Below, in pieces: positions 62,151 to 64,000 of a stretch of DNA of 64,000 nt. The DNA lies in assembly GCF_023953965.1 (NCBI RefSeq), contig NZ_JAMLIX010000001.1, positions 868,001 to 932,000 of the forward strand. Direction: 5' to 3'. This DNA is from Bosea sp. (in: a-proteobacteria). GTDB taxonomy: Bacteria > Pseudomonadota > Alphaproteobacteria > Rhizobiales > Beijerinckiaceae. The notes under the pieces are model-generated. The model was given only the letters and a program-made list of their open reading frames with translations. It did no database searches and was not told where the DNA came from. The position numbers and the translations under genes were made by a program. How positions within the stretch are numbered: position 1 is the stretch's first letter; every line of letters starts with the position of its first letter.

Positions 62151-62478
62151 TCCGGGGCGTCTCCGGCCACAAGCTGGCAAACGCGCACCGTTTCGAACCG
62201 CGACGGCGGCGTCGGGGTGCAGCGTCAAACGTATATCTTCGCGCCGAATTCTTTCACGCGCCGCCGGCTGCGGGTCAAACGAGTTAATGGCGGGATATTT
62301 TGAGATTTCCTCAAGCTTGATCCCGGCGAGGAAGAGCCCTTCCCCCCGTTCACGCGGCGCCCTCGGGAGCTCGGCCGGGCCCCGCCTCCCGGCGGGAAAA
62401 GGCGGGTCCCCGGTTCGCCCGACAGCTTGTGCAGCCAGCATCATGGCGATATGAATCGTTTTTTCAAAGAGGGACGGC
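62151..62478. other. Divergent promoter region between hydratase 2 and LysR gene
   Basis: These 328 bases contain no gene. The right end holds TGAATCGTTTTTTCA (62452-62466), a degenerate version of the LacI-type operators. A LysR-type regulator encoded next door would normally bind in such a divergent gap, but I could not pinpoint its site. Confidence 0.5.
62452..62466. promoter_or_regulatory. Degenerate LacI-type operator candidate before the LysR gene
   Basis: TGAATCGTTTTTTCA keeps the CG centre and the T-rich right arm of the operator set but has one mismatch in the left core. It overlaps the region just before the LysR start, so binding would repress that gene. Confidence 0.3.
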
Positions 62479-63450
62479 ATGGCCTGGCGATTGCCCCCGC
62501 TCAATGCATTGCGCGCCTTCGAAGCCACGGGCCGGCATATGAGCTTCACACGGGCCGCCGAGGAGCTTCACGTCACGCCGGGCGCCGTGAGCCGCCAGAT
62601 CAAGCTGCTCGAAGATTTCCTCGGCGTTGAGCTCTTCGACCGGACGAATCGCGACTTGCGCATCCCCGACGCGAGCCGGGCCTATGCGGGAGCGCTGACC
62701 GACGTCTTCGAGCGCGTGGACGGCGCGACCCTGCGCCTGCGGAGTGCCTATCAGGAGCAGCCGCTGCATGTTCATTGCGCCATGACCTTCGCGCAGCGCT
62801 GGCTGATGCCGCGCCTGCCGCTCTTTCTCAAGCGCGACCCGACGCAGGACATCCGGCTGACGACCTCTTTCATCCCGATGCCGGTGTCGATCCTGGCATT
62901 GGGTGACGTCGACATGTCGATCCAGCTCGGGCGGGGAGATTGGAGCGGCCTCGTCGCTCATCGCATCGCCGGCGGCGAGCTGGTTCCGGTCTGCAGCCCG
63001 CAGCTGCTCGCCTCCGGCCCGCCTCTGCGGAAAGGGGCGGACCTGGCGGGGCATACGCTCCTGCATTCGCTGGCACGGCCCGATGACTGGCGCGACTGGC
63101 TGAGCGCGGCCGGAGCCGATGAAGTGAATGCCGGCCACGGCCTGCGTTTCGGCAGTTCGAGCCTGGCCTATCAGGCAGCCGCGGACGGAATCGGTGTCGC
63201 AATCGGTCAGATGGCGTTGGTGGCCGAGGACCTCAAACGCGGGCATCTGGTTCCGGCTCTGGATTTCGTCTTCCAGAACGGCAACGCCTATTATCTGACC
63301 TATCTCGAACGGGCGGAGAAGAATCCGCGCCTGATGGCCTTTCGTGATTGGATTCTGGACGAGGCCGGCCGCTCCGCGGAGACATATCGCTTCCCGGTCG
63401 GCCAGGGATCCGGCGCCGGTCCGGCCATTCAGCCTGACATGACCGATTGA
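62479..63450 (+). CDS. LysR-family transcriptional regulator (GcvA-like)
   Basis: This is a 323-residue regulator with N-terminal helix-turn-helix RLPPLNALRAFEATGRHMSF and FTRAAEELHVTPGAVSRQIK, followed by an effector domain. The opening PLNALRAFEA is typical of the GcvA subgroup. It is divergent from enoyl-CoA hydratase 2 and 150 bases ahead of the SMP-30 gene, and may control one or both. Confidence 0.92.
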   Translation: MAWRLPPLNALRAFEATGRHMSFTRAAEELHVTPGAVSRQIKLLEDFLGVELFDRTNRDLRIPDASRAYAGALTDVFERVDGATLRLRSAYQEQPLHVHCAMTFAQRWLMPRLPLFLKRDPTQDIRLTTSFIPMPVSILALGDVDMSIQLGRGDWSGLVAHRIAGGELVPVCSPQLLASGPPLRKGADLAGHTLLHSLARPDDWRDWLSAAGADEVNAGHGLRFGSSSLAYQAAADGIGVAIGQMALVAEDLKRGHLVPALDFVFQNGNAYYLTYLERAEKNPRLMAFRDWILDEAGRSAETYRFPVGQGSGAGPAIQPDMTD

Positions 63451-63556
63451 TCTCGACGGGCCGGGGCGATTTTTCTCACCGGCTATTTCCGCAGGCTCCG
63501 GGAAGACCATGCTTGTGACGGCAACCAACCCGGGACACGACGGTGAATTCCCGATA

Positions 63557-63569
63557 TGAAACGATTTAC
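63557..63569. promoter_or_regulatory. Degenerate LacI-type operator candidate before the SMP-30 gene
   Basis: TGAAACGATTTAC shares its first nine bases with the site at 52474 and seven with the better palindromes. It lies about 33 bases before the GTG start of the SMP-30 gene, a place suited to repression. Confidence 0.35.
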
Positions 63570-63601
63570 TATCTCGAGACACCCGGCATGGGAGGCGGCG
63601 C

Positions 63602-64000
63602 GTGCATAATCCAATCTCGACATTCAAGGTCGCCGCAGCCGATCTGAGCTGGACCGGATCCGACCTCGGCCGGCCGGAATGCATCCTCGCCGAGCCTGAC
63701 GGCACGTTGTGGGTCGCCGACAACAGGGCCATCGTGACGAAGATCGCGCCCGACGGCAGCCAGTCCCGGCTCGGAGAGATGCCGCCGATGCCGAATGGGA
63801 TGGCGCTGGAGCGCGAGGGCTCTCTGCTCGTCGCCAATCTGGAAACCGGCGAGTTTCTGCGCATGCTCCCCGACGGCGGGAAGCAACTCCTCCTGGACGC
63901 ATTCGAGGGCAGGCCGCTCGGCTCGCTGAACTTCGTCTATATCGACGACAGCGGCGCCATCTGGCTGACCATCTCGACCCGCACGGTCCCGCGCCGGAAG
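63602..64000 (+). CDS. SMP-30/gluconolactonase family protein, N-terminal part
   Basis: The frame opens at a GTG preceded by GGGAGG and stays open to the right edge, giving 133 residues of a longer protein. LGRPECILAEPDGTLWVADN, with its metal-binding Glu, then MPPMPNGMALEREGSLLVAN and GSLNFVYIDDSGAIWLTIST, match the beta-propeller lactonase family, which hydrolyses sugar lactones or related esters. The rest lies outside the window. Together with the MBL-fold hydrolase it hints at lactone intermediates in the region. Confidence 0.82.
   Translation, partial: MHNPISTFKVAAADLSWTGSDLGRPECILAEPDGTLWVADNRAIVTKIAPDGSQSRLGEMPPMPNGMALEREGSLLVANLETGEFLRMLPDGGKQLLLDAFEGRPLGSLNFVYIDDSGAIWLTISTRTVPRRK

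Overview
The window is very GC-rich, has tightly packed genes with many 4-base start/stop overlaps, and carries several gene orders typical of Alphaproteobacteria of the order Hyphomicrobiales: murU-like/addB/addA/trxA, and chvI-chvG-hprK-EIIA(Man)-HPr next to pckA. A possible iron-responsive (Irr-type) operator fits the same group. The exact genus cannot be read from the sequence; a Bosea/Methylobacterium-like soil or plant-associated bacterium is a reasonable guess. No rRNA, tRNA or CRISPR array was seen.

Bases 1-34,900 look like stable chromosome. From the left: the end of a sugar-nucleotidyltransferase gene, the AddAB helicase-nuclease, a DUF1345 membrane protein, thioredoxin with a clear terminator, DoxX, a class A penicillin-binding protein, a Bcr/CflA-type exporter, an aldo/keto reductase and an orphan HWE histidine kinase with PAS domains. 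Next come the regulatory PTS (HPr, EIIA, HPr kinase), the ChvG/ChvI two-component system, a HugZ-like protein and PEP carboxykinase. They are followed by a DUF4105 protein, a dctQ-dctM-NhaD membrane operon with no visible binding protein, a class II amidotransferase, an efeU-efeB-efeO iron-uptake operon with an unusual permease fusion, an arginase and a Gfo/Idh oxidoreductase.

Bases 35,000-64,000 are an accessory catabolic region. It holds tcuAB (tricarballylate oxidation), a LacI-type regulator, a CitE-like lyase, a metallo-beta-lactamase-fold hydrolase, two paralogous acyl-CoA dehydrogenases, three class III CoA-transferases, an RraA-type aldolase, an HMG-CoA-lyase-like enzyme, two MmgE/PrpD proteins, a complete AfuABC-type importer, two enoyl-CoA hydratases, an HpcH/HpaI aldolase, a thiolase-like protein paired with a DUF35 protein, a LysR regulator and the start of an SMP-30 gene. 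One intact IS256-family element with a perfect 8-bp target duplication sits inside the region.

Two points stand out. First, palindromes with the core AAACGTTT, the type LacI-family proteins bind, occur at the head of three transcription units, with looser copies at several more, which suggests one regulon. Second, the right half (CoA-transferase pair, acyl-CoA dehydrogenase, hydratase, thiolase plus DUF35) matches, family by family, the toolkit that beta-oxidises benzylsuccinate (BbsA, B, E, F, G, H), without the bss genes and without an obvious BbsCD dehydrogenase. Tricarballylate is itself a substituted succinate. My working hypothesis is that the region imports and degrades a branched or substituted polycarboxylic acid through CoA esters. 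The substrate is unknown.
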